From assembly GCF_003315345.1 (NCBI RefSeq), contig NZ_QNRO01000007.1, positions 62,001-126,000 of the forward strand: DNA of 64,000 nucleotides, given 5' to 3'. The translations under genes were made by a program, and so were the position numbers. The DNA comes from Marinobacter pelagius. GTDB lineage: Bacteria > Pseudomonadota > Gammaproteobacteria > Pseudomonadales > Oleiphilaceae. Below the pieces are notes generated by a model. The model did not search any database, was not told where the DNA came from, and was given only the letters and a program-made list of their open reading frames with translations. Positions 28,328-37,518 of this stretch are shown piece after piece (within the stretch, counting starts at the first letter, position 1; every line of letters starts with the position of its first letter).

Positions 28328-29026
28328 GTGACCGAGCTTGTTAGTTATGAACTGAACGATGGAATTGCAACGATTGTCCTGAACAACGGCAAGGCCAACG
28401 CCTTGAGCCATGAGGTGTTCGAGGCGCTGAACAAGGCGCTGGATCAGGCCGAGCAGGACAAGGCAGTGGTTATCCTGACGGGGCAACCCGGTGTGTTTTC
28501 CGCCGGCTACGACCTGAAAGAGATGCAGAAGGGGCCGCAAGAGGCCGCGGCGCTGGTGAAGGTCGGCTCGACCCTGACCCGCCGTCTGGCGGCGTTCCCT
28601 CTGCCGGTGATTGGTGCCTGCAGCGGTCATGCCATCGCCAAGGGCGCGTTTATCCTGCTGTCGGTGGATCATCGCATCGGCGTTGAGGGGCCGTTCAAGC
28701 TGGGCCTGAACGAAGTGGCTATCGGGATGACCATGCATCACGCCGGCATCGAGATTGCCCGCCACCGTCTCCACCCGCCGCACTTCTATCGCTCGGTGGT
28801 GAATGCGGAAATCTACAACCCTGAGGGTGCGGTCGAGGCCGGTTATCTGGACGAGGTGGTCGGGCAGGATAGGCTGCTTGAGCGGGCGAGTGCGCTGGCC
28901 AACCAGTTCAAGCAACTGAATATGCGCGCGCACCGCGAAACCAAGGTGAAGGCGAAGGCCGAGTATCTGGAGTTGCTCGACCGTTGTATTCAGCAGGACG
29001 CCGAGAACCTGGGGCTGAAGGGTTAA
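28328..29026 (+). CDS. Enoyl-CoA hydratase/isomerase family (crotonase) protein
   Basis: 232 residues from GTG 28328, preceded by GAGGAGAG. The crotonase fold is clear from FSAGYDLKEM (oxyanion hole) and CSGHAIAKGAFILLSVDHRIG. At the second catalytic region (LNEVAIGMTMHHAGI) a Glu is retained, while the usual second Glu is not obvious, so isomerase or hydrolase chemistry is possible. It probably acts in fatty-acid or aromatic CoA-ester breakdown. It is convergent with the LemA gene, with only one base between stops. Confidence 0.82.
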   Translation: MTELVSYELNDGIATIVLNNGKANALSHEVFEALNKALDQAEQDKAVVILTGQPGVFSAGYDLKEMQKGPQEAAALVKVGSTLTRRLAAFPLPVIGACSGHAIAKGAFILLSVDHRIGVEGPFKLGLNEVAIGMTMHHAGIEIARHRLHPPHFYRSVVNAEIYNPEGAVEAGYLDEVVGQDRLLERASALANQFKQLNMRAHRETKVKAKAEYLELLDRCIQQDAENLGLKG

Positions 29027-29027
29027 C

Positions 29028-31229
29028 TCAGCCCTCAGTCGAGAATTGTGATGCCGGCCGGAACCGGAACAGCTTCGCCAGGATCATGTCCGGAAACGAC
29101 TGGATCCGCGTGTTGTAGATCATCGCACTTTCGGTGTAGCTGTTTCGCAGCAGGGACAGATAGTTCTCGGTCTCGGCCATGATGGCCATGAACTTGCGGA
29201 TCACTTCGTTATTCTTGAGGTTCGGGTAGTTCTCGATACGGGCCTGCATGGCCCGGGTTACTTTCTGCTCGAAGCCGATCAGTTTCTCGACATCTTGTCC
29301 CGTTTCCATGGTTGCCGGATTGGCTGCCCTTAGCTGTGCGATGGCTTTGAGCAGCTGCTTCTCATGGGCCATGGAGGCCTTCACCACCCTTTCCAGGTTC
29401 GGCCAGAGATCGTGCCGCTGTTGCAGGATGGTGTCGATATTGGCCCGCGCGCGGTTTACGCGGTTCTTCAGGAAGACGATGTCGTTGTAGTGCAGGATGC
29501 CGATGTATATGCACAGCAACAGTGGCACCGCGAGCGCTGCCATCATCAGGTTGTCCGGGCTGAAAGTGCCGTCGGCCGCGAACACCGTGGTGGCTGCAAA
29601 CAGGGACAGGCCAAGGCTCAGGGCGATACCGACAAAGCCCCGGGCGCCGCGGTCAAGCACGATGTCCTGTTCTTCCTTGGTGCTGATCAGGAAGGGAGAG
29701 TTGTTGTCCTGACTGATGCTCAGCCGGTCTGACTGTTCCTTGTCGAGCCCGGCGAAGCCGAGGCAATAGACGTTCACGAAGGTATCCAGCAGTCTGACGG
29801 TGTAGCGCCGGTCACCCCGGGTTTCCTGGTGGAATTTCGGGTATTCGATGGTTGCCCCTTCCGGGTGGACCAGCACCTTGCCGTGAGGATCTTCGAGCCA
29901 GAAAGGCACCCGGTCGGAGCGCTCCTCGACCGTCCGCCACTTGTCATCTTTTCCGCCACCCTCGCGTTCCTCCACCTTGTAGTCATAGGCCACGCACTTT
30001 TCGTTTTTCAGCGGGTCGCGAATGGGCGGATGCGCGTCATCCACCTCGACCATGCCTTTGAGTTCGGACAGCCCGAAGCTCAAACCCCGGGTATTGCTGG
30101 TGGGGACCGCTTCGATCAGGCGCTTGAGCTTGACCGTGCGGATAGCGAGGAAGATCAACAGCACCGAGAGCACCGCACTTCCGGCGGCAAAGATCCAGCT
30201 CTTGATGGAATGCTGGTATCGGCCTTGTGGCTGGTTTTCCACAATCTCCCGAACGCGGGCAGTGGTCTGGTCATCCAGGTCCGGGAGCGGCAGGCGCTTT
30301 TCCACAAGGCTGCGGAACATCCACCGGTCGAGCCAGCCGCTGGTGCTCTGGCGGATAAGCTGCTGCAGGGCCGCCACGTCAGTGAGCAGCAGGGGGTTGT
30401 TCTTGTGACCGTTGAGCTGCTCGTACCTCGCCTCATAAAGCGTGGCGATGGCGGACCATTCCTGCTTGAGCTTGGCGACGCCGAGGACCGAGAGCGTTCC
30501 GGTTACAGCCAGGGTCATCGCCAGCACATACACCCAGAACCGGTGTACCTTCAGGGCGGTCAGCCCCAGTGCCAGTCCCAGCGCGAGCAGACCGGTGGCG
30601 ATGGAAATCCGGATGGCGGCGCCGAACAGGCGGTCACCGCTGTCTGCCTCCAGAGGGCGATCGGAGATCAGCGCTGGCAGGCTGAAGGCCCGGAGGCCGG
30701 AGAACATGATGGCCTGGGCTTCGGCGTCGTAACGACCAATAATCCGGGCGGTTTCACCGGGCTGCAGTGCCCACTCCGAGTAGATTTTGTCCCCGGATCG
30801 GGTGCGATAGGAGCGGGCAATGTTCCACTCAACCGATGACAGGTTGTGGCCGGGATCCACCAATACGTCCCCGCTTTCGTCCTGGACACGAAAGCTGCCC
30901 CCGCGGGCACCGGAGTCCAGGGTGCGAATGCGCCGATCTCCATCGGAATCCCGGTATTCCTCTTCCAGTTTGTAACGGTAATACACAGCCTCGGTGTTGG
31001 AGTAGGGCGTAGTAACTGTGCCCGTTGCCACCCCCGCCTCACCGGCAATGACATAGGGCCCTTGCGCCAGGGCACCGATGGGCGTTTCCGGTAACCGCTG
31101 CATTTGGCGGGCCTCGGCGAGTTGCCCGAGGCCGGTCTGCATCAGGTGGTAAGTGCCGGCAAGGGCGGCAATTGCGAGCAGGGCCATGACAATCCGGCCG
31201 GGAACACTGGCGATATTTAAGCGCCGCAT
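29028..31229 (-). CDS. LemA protein fused to two GIDE/MULAN-like domains
   Basis: 733 residues. After an N-terminal membrane segment (about 12-30) comes a first GIDE-like domain with AVYYRYKLEEEY and QPGETARIIGRYD. Two membrane segments follow, then a second GIDE-like domain (PLKNEKCVAYDYKVEE; RVPFWLEDPHGKVLVHP), further membrane segments, and a C-terminal LemA domain with YNDIVFLKNRVNRARANID and RHDLWPNLERVVK. GIDE domains occur in the eukaryotic membrane E3 ligase MULAN, but no RING is present here. LemA proteins are normally about 190 residues. The divergent M48 peptidase fits the common LemA-peptidase pairing. Confidence 0.82.
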   Translation of the reverse strand: MRRLNIASVPGRIVMALLAIAALAGTYHLMQTGLGQLAEARQMQRLPETPIGALAQGPYVIAGEAGVATGTVTTPYSNTEAVYYRYKLEEEYRDSDGDRRIRTLDSGARGGSFRVQDESGDVLVDPGHNLSSVEWNIARSYRTRSGDKIYSEWALQPGETARIIGRYDAEAQAIMFSGLRAFSLPALISDRPLEADSGDRLFGAAIRISIATGLLALGLALGLTALKVHRFWVYVLAMTLAVTGTLSVLGVAKLKQEWSAIATLYEARYEQLNGHKNNPLLLTDVAALQQLIRQSTSGWLDRWMFRSLVEKRLPLPDLDDQTTARVREIVENQPQGRYQHSIKSWIFAAGSAVLSVLLIFLAIRTVKLKRLIEAVPTSNTRGLSFGLSELKGMVEVDDAHPPIRDPLKNEKCVAYDYKVEEREGGGKDDKWRTVEERSDRVPFWLEDPHGKVLVHPEGATIEYPKFHQETRGDRRYTVRLLDTFVNVYCLGFAGLDKEQSDRLSISQDNNSPFLISTKEEQDIVLDRGARGFVGIALSLGLSLFAATTVFAADGTFSPDNLMMAALAVPLLLCIYIGILHYNDIVFLKNRVNRARANIDTILQQRHDLWPNLERVVKASMAHEKQLLKAIAQLRAANPATMETGQDVEKLIGFEQKVTRAMQARIENYPNLKNNEVIRKFMAIMAETENYLSLLRNSYTESAMIYNTRIQSFPDMILAKLFRFRPASQFSTEG

Positions 31230-31358
31230 GGCGTTGACAGTCCTTTTATTCGGTGGAGCAAGAGGGGCGGCAGTATACCCTGATCAAATTACCTTCACAT
31301 TCCGTCAGGTCACACCCTGAAGGGCTTACAGGCACCTGTCCTGACGTTGCCAACAAAG

Positions 31359-31378
31359 TTATCCACAGAATCTGTGGG
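31359..31378. repeat. DnaA-box-like sequence within a small hairpin
   Basis: A perfect TTATCCACA (31359-31367) overlaps a CCACAGA/TCTGTGG inverted repeat, which is followed by AAAAGTTTTT. It lies in the 312-base divergent spacer between the LemA and M48 genes. The spacer otherwise shows only AT-rich promoter-like DNA near each end. It could be DnaA-linked regulation or chance; a related site lies near 27430. Confidence 0.4.
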
Positions 31379-31541
31379 AAAAGTTTTTCGTGATGCTGGT
31401 CAAAAAAACGGCATTAGACCTTCCGCGATAGGTGCCCTGGTTCACGGTGTGCCGGAGCAATCTGCGGCAAACTCACGTCAGGGTGATGAATTGTTTATCC
31501 GCTCGCCCGTTTATCCGGCCACGAATGTGAGGAGAAGTGTC

Positions 31542-33938
31542 GTGCAAGGATCGTCATCCAGTGATTTCCGCGTGGAGTCTGCAGGTCGCATCCTGGAGGG
31601 GTTTTCAACCGAGAAGGTGTCAGAGGCGCTGGCCACCCGGTTTCGCCTGAAGCCTTCGCAAATCGGCCTGATGTTGTCCAGGCGGGTCGTGATCAAGCGG
31701 GGGTTGACCCAGGACCGGGCGAAGAAGCTGGAGGCTGCGCTCAGGTCATCGGGGCTGGATGTCTCTGTGCCCGAGCTGAAGTCGGGGCCGGAACCCGCTG
31801 ACGAGCAGACTGATATCGAGATCTCACTTCCTGATGCGATTCCCCGCATGCCGGTGAGCCTGGCCTATCGTGTCGGACTGATTGCTGTGATGGCCCTGAG
31901 CCTGATGGCACCGCTTTTCTACCTCGGACTGATAGCGGCTCTCGCGGTTGGCCTGATCTGGTACCTCACTTTGATCCCCGCGCAGCTGGCGGAGACCGGC
32001 TCGATTGCCGGGACGCTTCTCACCGGATCTTTCTCCGTTATCTGCGGTGTGTTTCTGCTGTTCCTGGCCCGCCCCCTGTTTATCCGGTATCCGTCGTCTC
32101 CAACGATGCAGCTCGATCGCCAGAAGCACCGGCGATTCTTCAACCTGGTTGATGGTCTGTGCCAGCGGATGGACCTGCCACCTCTGCAGGACATTCGTGT
32201 TGATAATCGAGTTACTGCCTCTCTGGGGCCGAGCGAGGGTCTGCGGAGCCTGCGCCGGGGGGAGCTGACCCTGACGGTTGGCATGCCCCTGTTTGCCGCT
32301 CTCGATACCCGCCAGATGATCGGTGTGGTCGGCCATGAGCTTGGCCACTTTGCTCACCCGACAGCCATGTCTGCCAATTACCTGGTCAACAGTGTCAATC
32401 GCTGGCTTTCCAACCGGGCAAAGGTTGGGGATTCGTGGGATGTCCGCCTGAATCGCTGGCAGGGCAGTGCGCCCGCGCTTGTTGGTCATGTGGTTCTGCG
32501 GCCTGCCCAGGCTTTGATGACACTGCCCCGTAATCTGTTCAGGGGCATGCTCCTTTTCAACCTCCGGATCAGTCATCAGGTATCTCGAAAAATGGAATAC
32601 GAAGCCGACCGTTATGAGTGCTGGCTGACGGGCAGTAAGGAGTTTGAAATCACCGCCGAAAAGCTGCACATGCTGGCGTTTGCCGAGCAGTGCGTGCAAG
32701 CCGCCAACACCCGGGCCCTGGAAAATGGAAAACTGATGCGGGACCTGCCGCGTGCGATCGCCGAAAGTGGCGATCACCTGACACCGGACCAGCGCCAGGC
32801 GGTTCAGGATGTCATGGGCGACCAGCAGACTTCCCTGTGGGATGCTCACCCCGCGGATGTCGATCGGATCCGCCACGCCCTGGAGCTGGAATTCCCGGGG
32901 ACGGTGGGGATCAACGAGCCGGCGGCCCGACTGCTGCCGGACTTTGATCATCTTTGTGAGAGCATCACGCGGCAAAGCTATGCGGACTCTGGAATTGCGG
33001 ACCTGGACCAGTACCTGGTTGATAACGGGGAGATTTTGCAGGTCAGGAAGGTCAGTGACCAGGACGGCGAAGCGCTGGATCAGTACTTCAATGGCCACCT
33101 GACCCGGCGTTTCCTCAACCTGGAGGCTGGCCGGGAGGGGCAGCAGACGCTACAGCAGGTCATCGATACCCTGAGAAGCCGGCTGCCGGAATTGTCCGCA
33201 CTTCAGGACTCCTACGTCCGGGCTGCCCAGCTTCACAGTGATAGGACCCATGGCAGGGTCCTGCTGGCTGAAAAGGTTTCCATCCAGCCGAAGGATTTCG
33301 GGCTGACCACCCGGGAACTCCGGGACGCCGACCGCGCGGTCGAGGAGGCATCGAAGGAATGGCGGGATCTGGGCAAGCGGCTCCGGGATATCGACCGTCT
33401 GTTTGCCCGGCGGATGCACCTGGCCATCGGCGAGATGCCGGCGGACGACGCCAAGCTTGCCTCAACGGTGTTGGAGAGTCTGTCCTCCTTCCCGATGCTG
33501 GTTCTGCCGATGCGCCATCTGAGCAGCTATGCCGCAACGCTGGAGGGTGTGTTGAGAGAAAATGACAGGGCCCGTCTGAAGCGAGCCGAGCCAACGATCG
33601 AGCATGCCGCCAATCGCTGTCGGGAATCCATCATCCAGTTCTACAACGCGGCGGCCCGTGTTGCCCTGTCCCTGCCCGGTGATCAGGGCACCCTGAGGGA
33701 GCGCGCCGTGGCTTCTGGCCTGCCAGGCAGCAGGAACGGCAGGGACCTGACGGCCCGGGAGCTTGATCCCCATGAAATCCTCCGGGTTGCCCAACGGTGC
33801 GAGGAGTTGGCAAATGACGCCTACTACCGTTCCATGGCCATCATGGCGAGGCTCTGCACAGAGCAGGAGGCGCGGATGCAGGTTCGCCCGCTGAAACTGC
33901 TTCGTTTCGGCGGTGGGACCATGGATGCGGTGGCCTGA
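31542..33938 (+). CDS. M48-family membrane metallopeptidase
   Basis: 798 residues from GTG 31542, chosen for GAGGAG eight bases upstream. Residues about 5-80 form a small domain (SAGRILEGFSTEKVSEALATRF; VIKRGLTQDRAKKLEAAL) resembling the L7/L12-like repeat found ahead of some proteobacterial membrane proteins. Two or three membrane segments lie at about 105-190. The zinc motif HELGHFAH is at about residue 264, with the downstream Glu ligand in KMEYEADRY. The long C-terminal half is helical and charged. It likely degrades or processes membrane proteins under envelope stress, with LemA encoded divergently next door. Confidence 0.82.
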   Translation: MQGSSSSDFRVESAGRILEGFSTEKVSEALATRFRLKPSQIGLMLSRRVVIKRGLTQDRAKKLEAALRSSGLDVSVPELKSGPEPADEQTDIEISLPDAIPRMPVSLAYRVGLIAVMALSLMAPLFYLGLIAALAVGLIWYLTLIPAQLAETGSIAGTLLTGSFSVICGVFLLFLARPLFIRYPSSPTMQLDRQKHRRFFNLVDGLCQRMDLPPLQDIRVDNRVTASLGPSEGLRSLRRGELTLTVGMPLFAALDTRQMIGVVGHELGHFAHPTAMSANYLVNSVNRWLSNRAKVGDSWDVRLNRWQGSAPALVGHVVLRPAQALMTLPRNLFRGMLLFNLRISHQVSRKMEYEADRYECWLTGSKEFEITAEKLHMLAFAEQCVQAANTRALENGKLMRDLPRAIAESGDHLTPDQRQAVQDVMGDQQTSLWDAHPADVDRIRHALELEFPGTVGINEPAARLLPDFDHLCESITRQSYADSGIADLDQYLVDNGEILQVRKVSDQDGEALDQYFNGHLTRRFLNLEAGREGQQTLQQVIDTLRSRLPELSALQDSYVRAAQLHSDRTHGRVLLAEKVSIQPKDFGLTTRELRDADRAVEEASKEWRDLGKRLRDIDRLFARRMHLAIGEMPADDAKLASTVLESLSSFPMLVLPMRHLSSYAATLEGVLRENDRARLKRAEPTIEHAANRCRESIIQFYNAAARVALSLPGDQGTLRERAVASGLPGSRNGRDLTARELDPHEILRVAQRCEELANDAYYRSMAIMARLCTEQEARMQVRPLKLLRFGGGTMDAVA

Positions 33939-34080
33939 ATACGGAGAGGCTGGCCTTTAAATCCAATTCGCATATTCCTTTATTTTTGTGTCTGGAACAG
34001 TCTAGCAGAGGGGGTGTTTCCGGTGTGTTGATGAACTAGTCTGGACGGGTGAGGCTGCGTTACAGAAAGGAGTAACGGAG

Positions 34081-34716
34081 ATGAACAATACAGGCTGGAG
34101 AATCAAGGGACTGGAGTTTGTGAACTGCAACTGTGATGCCGGATGTCCGTGTCAGTTCATGGCCCGTCCCACCCACGGGGACTGCCATGCTTTTGCGGCA
34201 GTCAAAATACAGGATGGCTATTTTGGTGAGACACGACTGGACGGTCTGTCCTTCGCCATGACACTGAAGTGGCCCGGTGCCATTCATGAAGGCAACGGCC
34301 AGGCCCAGGCGTTTGTGGACGAGCGGGCGACAGCCGAACAGCGGGATGCCCTGATGGCGATCCTCTCCGGGGACACGTCTGAGCCCGGAGCCACCTTCTT
34401 CAATGTGTTTGCCAGCACACTGACCAAAATGTATGACCCGGTTTTCTGCCCGATCGAGATTTCCTGCGATGTCGAGAATCGCAAAGCAAAGGTACGGGTG
34501 GCGGATCTGATTGAGGGGAGCGCTGAGCCGATCATCAATCCCATTTCCGGTGAACCGCATCGGGCCCGTATCGATTTGCCCGGAGGGTTCGAGTACGCGG
34601 TTGCGGAAGTAGCCAGCGGGCGCACCGAAGCCCGGGCCGACGTACCTATGGGGTTTGATGGTACGCACTGCCACATGTCACACCTGGATATTGGCCCCAG
34701 CGGCGTCTACCGATAG
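34081..34716 (+). CDS. DUF1326 domain protein
   Basis: 211 residues with strong AAGGAG/CGGAG sites before ATG 34081. The N terminus carries NCNCDAGCPCQF, a dense Cys motif that looks like a metal or cofactor site and is conserved in DUF1326. The rest is beta-rich. The family is commonly encoded with DUF2182 membrane proteins, as here (15 bases between genes), suggesting a joint role, perhaps metal handling. No reaction is established. Confidence 0.82.
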   Translation: MNNTGWRIKGLEFVNCNCDAGCPCQFMARPTHGDCHAFAAVKIQDGYFGETRLDGLSFAMTLKWPGAIHEGNGQAQAFVDERATAEQRDALMAILSGDTSEPGATFFNVFASTLTKMYDPVFCPIEISCDVENRKAKVRVADLIEGSAEPIINPISGEPHRARIDLPGGFEYAVAEVASGRTEARADVPMGFDGTHCHMSHLDIGPSGVYR

Positions 34717-34731
34717 CTTCGGGTGAGACAC

Positions 34732-35496
34732 ATGGCCGGAATACACGCTCGGGGCATGCCCCGGGCGTCACTCGCTACGCTGGCGGCTTTGCTGGCGATC
34801 GCGGGGGTTTGCTGGTGGTATCTGTTTGATATGGCGGCGGACATGTCTGCCATGTCAGCGGGCGGTTCCATGATGCTCAGAGAGTGGACACCTGCCTACT
34901 TTGTCATGATGTTCGTGATGTGGAGCGTCATGATGGTGGCCATGATGGTTCCCAGTGCAGCTCCAATGGTCCTGCTTTACCGTCAGGTGGCCAGGACCAA
35001 CAAACTGGCTCGGGAAGCCCTGGGCACCGGACTGTTTTGCGCCGGTTATTTCGTTCTCTGGACACTGTTCAGCCTGGTGGCCACGACCCTGCAATGGCGA
35101 CTTGAAGAGTGGGCATTGCTCAGCCCCATGATGCGCAGCCAGAGTGTAGTTCTAAGCGGAATCATCCTGATTGGCGCAGGTCTCTACCAGTTTTCCTCTC
35201 TCAAGCAGGCATGCCTGAAGCGTTGCCGGGGCCCCCTGTTTTTCATTACCCGTCATTGGCGTCCGGGCCTGAGCGGGGCATTCAAGATGGGCATTATCCA
35301 CGGGGCCTACTGTGTGGGGTGCTGTGGCGCATTGATGGCCCTCCTGTTTGTCGGCGGCGTCATGGATCTTTTGGTGATTGCCGCCCTTGCGGTGATTGTT
35401 CTGCTTGAGAAAACGGTGCCATACGGAGAGTGGTTGGCGAAGGGGGTGGGGTTGACGGCGATTGTCCTCGGCATTGTGGTTATCGCCTCTGCCTGA
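34732..35496 (+). CDS. DUF2182 metal-binding-type membrane protein
   Basis: 254 residues with six or seven membrane segments. Met-rich stretches (AADMSAMSAGGSMMLREW; MMFVMWSVMMVAMMVPSAAPM) and a YCVGCCG motif in the C-terminal half are typical of DUF2182 and suggest soft-metal (copper-like) handling. GTG 34723 is also in frame; ATG 34732 is used. Operon partner of the DUF1326 gene just upstream. Confidence 0.8.
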   Translation: MAGIHARGMPRASLATLAALLAIAGVCWWYLFDMAADMSAMSAGGSMMLREWTPAYFVMMFVMWSVMMVAMMVPSAAPMVLLYRQVARTNKLAREALGTGLFCAGYFVLWTLFSLVATTLQWRLEEWALLSPMMRSQSVVLSGIILIGAGLYQFSSLKQACLKRCRGPLFFITRHWRPGLSGAFKMGIIHGAYCVGCCGALMALLFVGGVMDLLVIAALAVIVLLEKTVPYGEWLAKGVGLTAIVLGIVVIASA

Positions 35497-35573
35497 TGGT
35501 CGCTATCGCTTATCGTCCGAAGTCGTGGTATATCAGGCTCCCTAGTTGTCATTTTCTTTCGGGACCATAAGCA

Positions 35574-36140
35574 ATGCCAAAAGCCAGTGAAATCAAAAAG
35601 AATCAGGCCGTTGAGTACGAGGGACGGGTTTACTTCGTCAAGGATATCGAGCGCTCCGTGCCCCAGGGGCGGGCCGGAGGCAGCCTGTACCGTATGCGTA
35701 TGTACGATGTGGTGACCGGCCAGAAGCTGGACGAAACCTTCAAGGACTCCGACATGCTGAACCAGGCAGACCTGGTTCGCCGGCCGGCCACCTTCTCGTA
35801 CGCCGACGGAGACGAGTACGTCTTCATGGATACTGAGGATTTCACCCAGTACATGCTCAACAAGGAAGCAATCGCCGACGAGCTTCTGTTCATCAACGAG
35901 GACACTGAAGGGCTGATGGTTATTCTCGTCAGCGATTCCCCGGTGGCCCTCGACCTGCCGCCGACAGTCGAACTTGAGATCGAAGAAACCGATCCCTCTG
36001 TCAAAGGTGGTTCCGCCACCGCCCGGACCAAGCCGGCCAGGCTGACCACGGGCCTCGTAGTTCAGGTGCCCGAGCACATCTCCACCGGTGACCGCATCAA
36101 GATCAACGTGGAAGAACGGAAGTTCCTGAGCAGGGCCTGA
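35574..36140 (+). CDS. efpL: Elongation factor P-like protein
   Basis: 188 residues, the EfpL/YeiP branch of the EF-P family, which relieves ribosome stalling at difficult (often proline-containing) motifs. Three beta domains are visible. The loop tip reads [17 protein letters not shown], with Arg where EF-P carries a modified Lys; this is the EfpL type. The C terminus ([23 protein letters not shown]) is conserved. It is monocistronic by spacing. Confidence 0.9.
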   Translation: MPKASEIKKNQAVEYEGRVYFVKDIERSVPQGRAGGSLYRMRMYDVVTGQKLDETFKDSDMLNQADLVRRPATFSYADGDEYVFMDTEDFTQYMLNKEAIADELLFINEDTEGLMVILVSDSPVALDLPPTVELEIEETDPSVKGGSATARTKPARLTTGLVVQVPEHISTGDRIKINVEERKFLSRA

Positions 36141-36148
36141 TCTGCACC

Positions 36149-36214
36149 ATCAGGGCCAGGGTGCGTTGCTGTGCCTGGTTTCAACGGCTGGCGATCAGGC
36201 ACCCGCGCCCTGAT
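36149..36214 (+). terminator. Long nested hairpin after efpL
   Basis: An outer 8-bp perfect stem (ATCAGGGC/GCCCTGAT) encloses further pairing (GGGTGC/GCACCC, with an alternative inner GTGCCTG/CAGGCAC) and is followed by TTTCGTGTT. The position just after the stop codon suggests termination; the competing inner stems are unusual. Confidence 0.5.
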
Positions 36215-36262
36215 TTCGTGTTAGGGTAATAGTGTCATTCCTAACTTTTGGGGGAGGACGCT

Positions 36263-36628
36263 ATGAAGCATTCCTCTGGCAAACTCGTGGTGTACTACGA
36301 CGGTTCGTGCCCCGCGTGTATCAAGGATCGTCGGTGGTACGAAAAGCTGGCCGGCAAGACCGGAGAGTCCGTTGAGTGGCTGGATATTACCGGCCGTGAT
36401 GAGGTGTTGCGCCAGGAAGGTATCGATCCCGACAGTGCGCTGCGCGAGCTGCATGTGAAAGACAGTGAAGGCACCATTCACCGGGAGCTGGACGCCTATA
36501 TCCTGTTGATGTCCCGCGTCCCGGTACTGAAGCCGGTGGCCTGGTTGATCGGCCTGCCAGTGATTCGTCCTCTGCTGGCCCGCCTCTATCATTCCTGGGT
36601 TGACCGGAGACTCTCCGGGCAGGGGTGA
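36263..36628 (+). CDS. DCC-family (DUF393) thiol-disulfide oxidoreductase-like protein
   Basis: 121 residues from ATG 36263 with GGGGAGGA upstream. The N-terminal YYDGSCPACIKDRRWYEKL is the DCC motif (thioredoxin-like CxxC), and the C-terminal SWVDRRL helix is typical. Members are predicted redox proteins of the cytosol or membrane face. The physiological partner is unknown. Confidence 0.82.
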   Translation: MKHSSGKLVVYYDGSCPACIKDRRWYEKLAGKTGESVEWLDITGRDEVLRQEGIDPDSALRELHVKDSEGTIHRELDAYILLMSRVPVLKPVAWLIGLPVIRPLLARLYHSWVDRRLSGQG

Positions 36629-36661
36629 GCCTCCTTTAATTGCTTTCGAAGGCCTAAAGCG

Positions 36662-37357
36662 TCAACCCACCGAGCTGATTTCATCGGCGGTCAGAGGTCG
36701 AAAGCTGCCAACGGCAAGTTCCGGATCCAGCAGCAGGCTCCCCATTCTCTCCCGATGCAGTGAGGTTACCCGGTTCCCCACCGCATGGAACATGCGCTTG
36801 ACCTGGTGGTAGCGTCCCTCGTAAATGGTAAGCCTCGCCTCTGTCGGCCCTATCTGTTCCAACCGGGCCGGAGACGTTCTGAGCTGTTCGTAGCCAAACC
36901 AGATGCCTTCGGTAAATCGGTCGGCCGTATCCGGAGAAATCGGGTGGGCGGTGGTGACCCGGTAGACCTTGGGGATCTTTATCCTGGGCTCGGTCAATCG
37001 CCGCGTCCAAAGGCCGTCGCTACTCAGGATCATCAGTCCGGTGCTGGCACGGTCCAGGCGGCCGCCGATGTGCAGGTGATCGCGCAGGGTGGGCTCGATC
37101 AGTTCCATCACGGTGGGATGCACCGGATCTTCGGTAGCACTCAGGTAGCCGGCTGGCTTGTTCAACATCAGGTAATAGGCCGGGTCCGCACGCTGTATGA
37201 GCTCCTGATCAATCCAGACCTCCTGGAATCTGCTGATATTGAGGCCGCCCTCCCGGCAGATTTCGCCGTCAACGCGAACGCGCCCGGCGGCAAGCAGGAT
37301 ATTGGCCTGGCGGCGGCTGATGCCGTTCTGGTTGCTGAGGATGCGTGAGAGTTTCAT
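36662..37357 (-). CDS. rsuA: 16S rRNA pseudouridine synthase, RsuA-type
   Basis: 231 residues: an N-terminal S4 RNA-binding domain (RILSNQNGISRRQANILLAAGRVRVDG region) and a catalytic domain with the active-site Asp in GGRLDRASTGLMILSSDG. The motifs MLNKPAGYLSATEDPVHPT and EGRYHQVKRMFHAVGN closely follow RsuA, which modifies U516 in the small-subunit rRNA. The RluE/RluF relatives differ more. It is convergent with the DCC gene. Confidence 0.86.
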   Translation of the reverse strand: MKLSRILSNQNGISRRQANILLAAGRVRVDGEICREGGLNISRFQEVWIDQELIQRADPAYYLMLNKPAGYLSATEDPVHPTVMELIEPTLRDHLHIGGRLDRASTGLMILSSDGLWTRRLTEPRIKIPKVYRVTTAHPISPDTADRFTEGIWFGYEQLRTSPARLEQIGPTEARLTIYEGRYHQVKRMFHAVGNRVTSLHRERMGSLLLDPELAVGSFRPLTADEISSVG

Positions 37358-37518
37358 GGGTTCATCATACTAACGATCAGGTAATCTGTAGCCGGTGTTT
37401 TGATGCAATGTTGCCCGGTATAGTAATGCCTCGTCACATTCCCAGAAGAGAATGGCATCCATGCCCGGTAAACCTGCCAAGCCCGTTTTAGCCTCTTCCA
37501 TCGAGAAGCACGTCTGCA

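Noticed and set aside
31824-33098. 424-codon minus-strand frame inside the M48 gene
   Set aside because: Antisense shadow; the plus strand carries HELGH and the rest of the peptidase.
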